64,000 nucleotides of DNA, from contig JACJNX010000089.1 of the NCBI GenBank assembly GCA_014695255.1, forward strand, positions 89,609-153,608. The letters are read 5' to 3'. The DNA comes from Cyanobacteria bacterium FACHB-63 (GTDB taxonomy: Bacteria; Cyanobacteriota; Cyanobacteriia; Leptolyngbyales; Leptolyngbyaceae). The notes under the pieces are model-generated. The model had not been told where the DNA came from and did not search any database. It saw only the letters and a program-made list of their open reading frames with translations. Below are positions 63,478 to 64,000 of the stretch, piece after piece (the stretch's first letter is position 1; every line of letters starts with the position of its first letter). The position numbers were made by a program, and so were the translations under genes.

Positions 63478-63506
63478 TTTACAAACTGAAACTTTTTCCC
63501 TAATAT
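63478..63506 (+). promoter_or_regulatory. psbA promoter
   Basis: TTTACA (63478-63483) and TAATAT (63501-63506) with an ideal 17-bp spacer, 54 bases upstream of the psbA ATG. An imperfect palindrome (AAGTGTGGTTAACACCACTT) lies just downstream in the leader. Confidence 0.7.
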
Positions 63507-63560
63507 GTGAAGTGTGGTTAACACCACTTACATCATTCTTCAAACAGTAATTATCCAACC

Positions 63561-64000
63561 ATGGCAACGACCTTACAGAGACGCGAAAGCGCCAACCTGT
63601 GGGCGCAGTTCTGCAACTGGGTGACCTCGACCGACAACCGCCTCTACGTGGGCTGGTTCGGCGTGTTGATGATCCCCACCCTGCTCGCTGCTACCATCTG
63701 CTACATCATCGCCTTCATCGCTGCTCCCCCTGTGGACATCGATGGCATCCGCGAACCCGTCGCAGGCTCCTTGCTCTACGGCAACAACATCATCTCCGGT
63801 GCAGTCGTTCCTTCCTCGAACGCGATCGGTCTGCACTTCTACCCGATTTGGGAAGCCGCATCACTCGACGAGTGGTTGTACAACGGTGGTCCTTACCAAT
63901 TGGTGGTATTCCACTTCCTGATCGGTGTATTCTGCTACATGGGACGTGAGTGGGAACTCTCCTACCGTCTCGGTATGCGTCCTTGGATCTGCGTGGCTTA
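63561..64000 (+). CDS. psbA: Photosystem II D1 protein (partial, runs off the edge)
   Basis: The first 146 codons are present. [40 protein letters not shown] and [20 protein letters not shown] are D1. Residue 130 is Glu ([15 protein letters not shown]), the form associated with high light in cyanobacteria, rather than Gln. D1 binds P680, pheophytin and the Mn cluster and is the rapidly replaced core subunit in thylakoids. Codon use is strongly biased to C-ending codons, unlike the neighbours, as expected for a very highly expressed gene. Confidence 0.98.
   Translation, partial: MATTLQRRESANLWAQFCNWVTSTDNRLYVGWFGVLMIPTLLAATICYIIAFIAAPPVDIDGIREPVAGSLLYGNNIISGAVVPSSNAIGLHFYPIWEAASLDEWLYNGGPYQLVVFHFLIGVFCYMGREWELSYRLGMRPWICVA

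Overview
The window is a piece of a cyanobacterial chromosome. The direct signs are a photosystem II D1 gene (psbA) running off the right edge, very frequent HIP1 octamers (GCGATCGC), a ribosomal/rpoA cluster in cyanobacterial order, several families I know only from cyanobacteria, and a glutamine (glnA-type) riboswitch behind an NtcA-like box. Moderate GC and the gene content fit a filamentous, non-heterocystous lineage (Leptolyngbya-like), but that placement is only an inference. I saw no rRNA, tRNA, transposase, prophage or CRISPR array.

Layout. 1-13.9 kb (+): an exopolysaccharide/O-antigen type locus with a Wzx-like flippase, an FkbM methyltransferase, seven glycosyltransferases, a Wza-like SLBB export protein and a Wzc-like tyrosine kinase. 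Next to it, convergent, lie a large outer-membrane barrel-like protein and a small secreted protein (14.0-16.6 kb), then a 21-bp minisatellite with a Cys/His-rich heptapeptide reading frame. 17.2-27.9 kb: mixed housekeeping and metabolic genes (Uma2, an OppC-type permease, CobQ, two ferredoxins, an SRPBCC protein, a HEAT-repeat protein, an alpha-oxoamine synthase, a lipoprotein, a Rieske oxygenase). 28.0-28.6 kb: a DUF4278 protein whose promoter carries an NtcA-like palindrome over the -10 box and whose leader is a glutamine riboswitch. 28.7-38.6 kb: GH13 amylase, phosphoglucomutase, MFS transporter, GDSL autotransporter esterase, Uma2, IspD, and two genes each cut by one in-frame stop codon (33840 TAG, 38323 TGA).

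38.6-45.0 kb (-): a tight six-gene operon for a heptose-type glycan: GT9, a half-length GT9-like protein, a PucR/CdaR regulator, a GT4, a GT4-GmhA (sedoheptulose-7-phosphate isomerase) fusion and an SDR. 45-48 kb: tautomerase, dicarboxylate symporter, orphan antitoxin, membrane-anchored degenerate receiver protein. 48.1-54.05 kb (-): infA-rpmJ-rpsM-rpsK-rpoA-rplQ-truA-rplM-rpsI-rpmE-prfA. Upstream of infA, where secY and adk are usual, there is instead a 1.4-kb island of decayed genes (fused toxin-antitoxin remnants, a frameshifted alpha/beta hydrolase, a DUF433-like scrap). 55.6-64 kb: dynamin-like GTPase, S21, an unknown cyanobacterial protein, a Ca2+/H+ antiporter, a GH57/DUF3536 glycoside hydrolase and psbA (high-light type, Glu130).

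Most noteworthy are the NtcA box plus glutamine riboswitch controlling a triple-repeat DUF4278 protein, the GT4-GmhA fusion operon with its own PucR regulator, the BY-kinase lacking its tyrosine tail, the heptapeptide repeat ORF, a dispersed repeat with compensatory stem changes, and the cluster of single-lesion pseudogenes.
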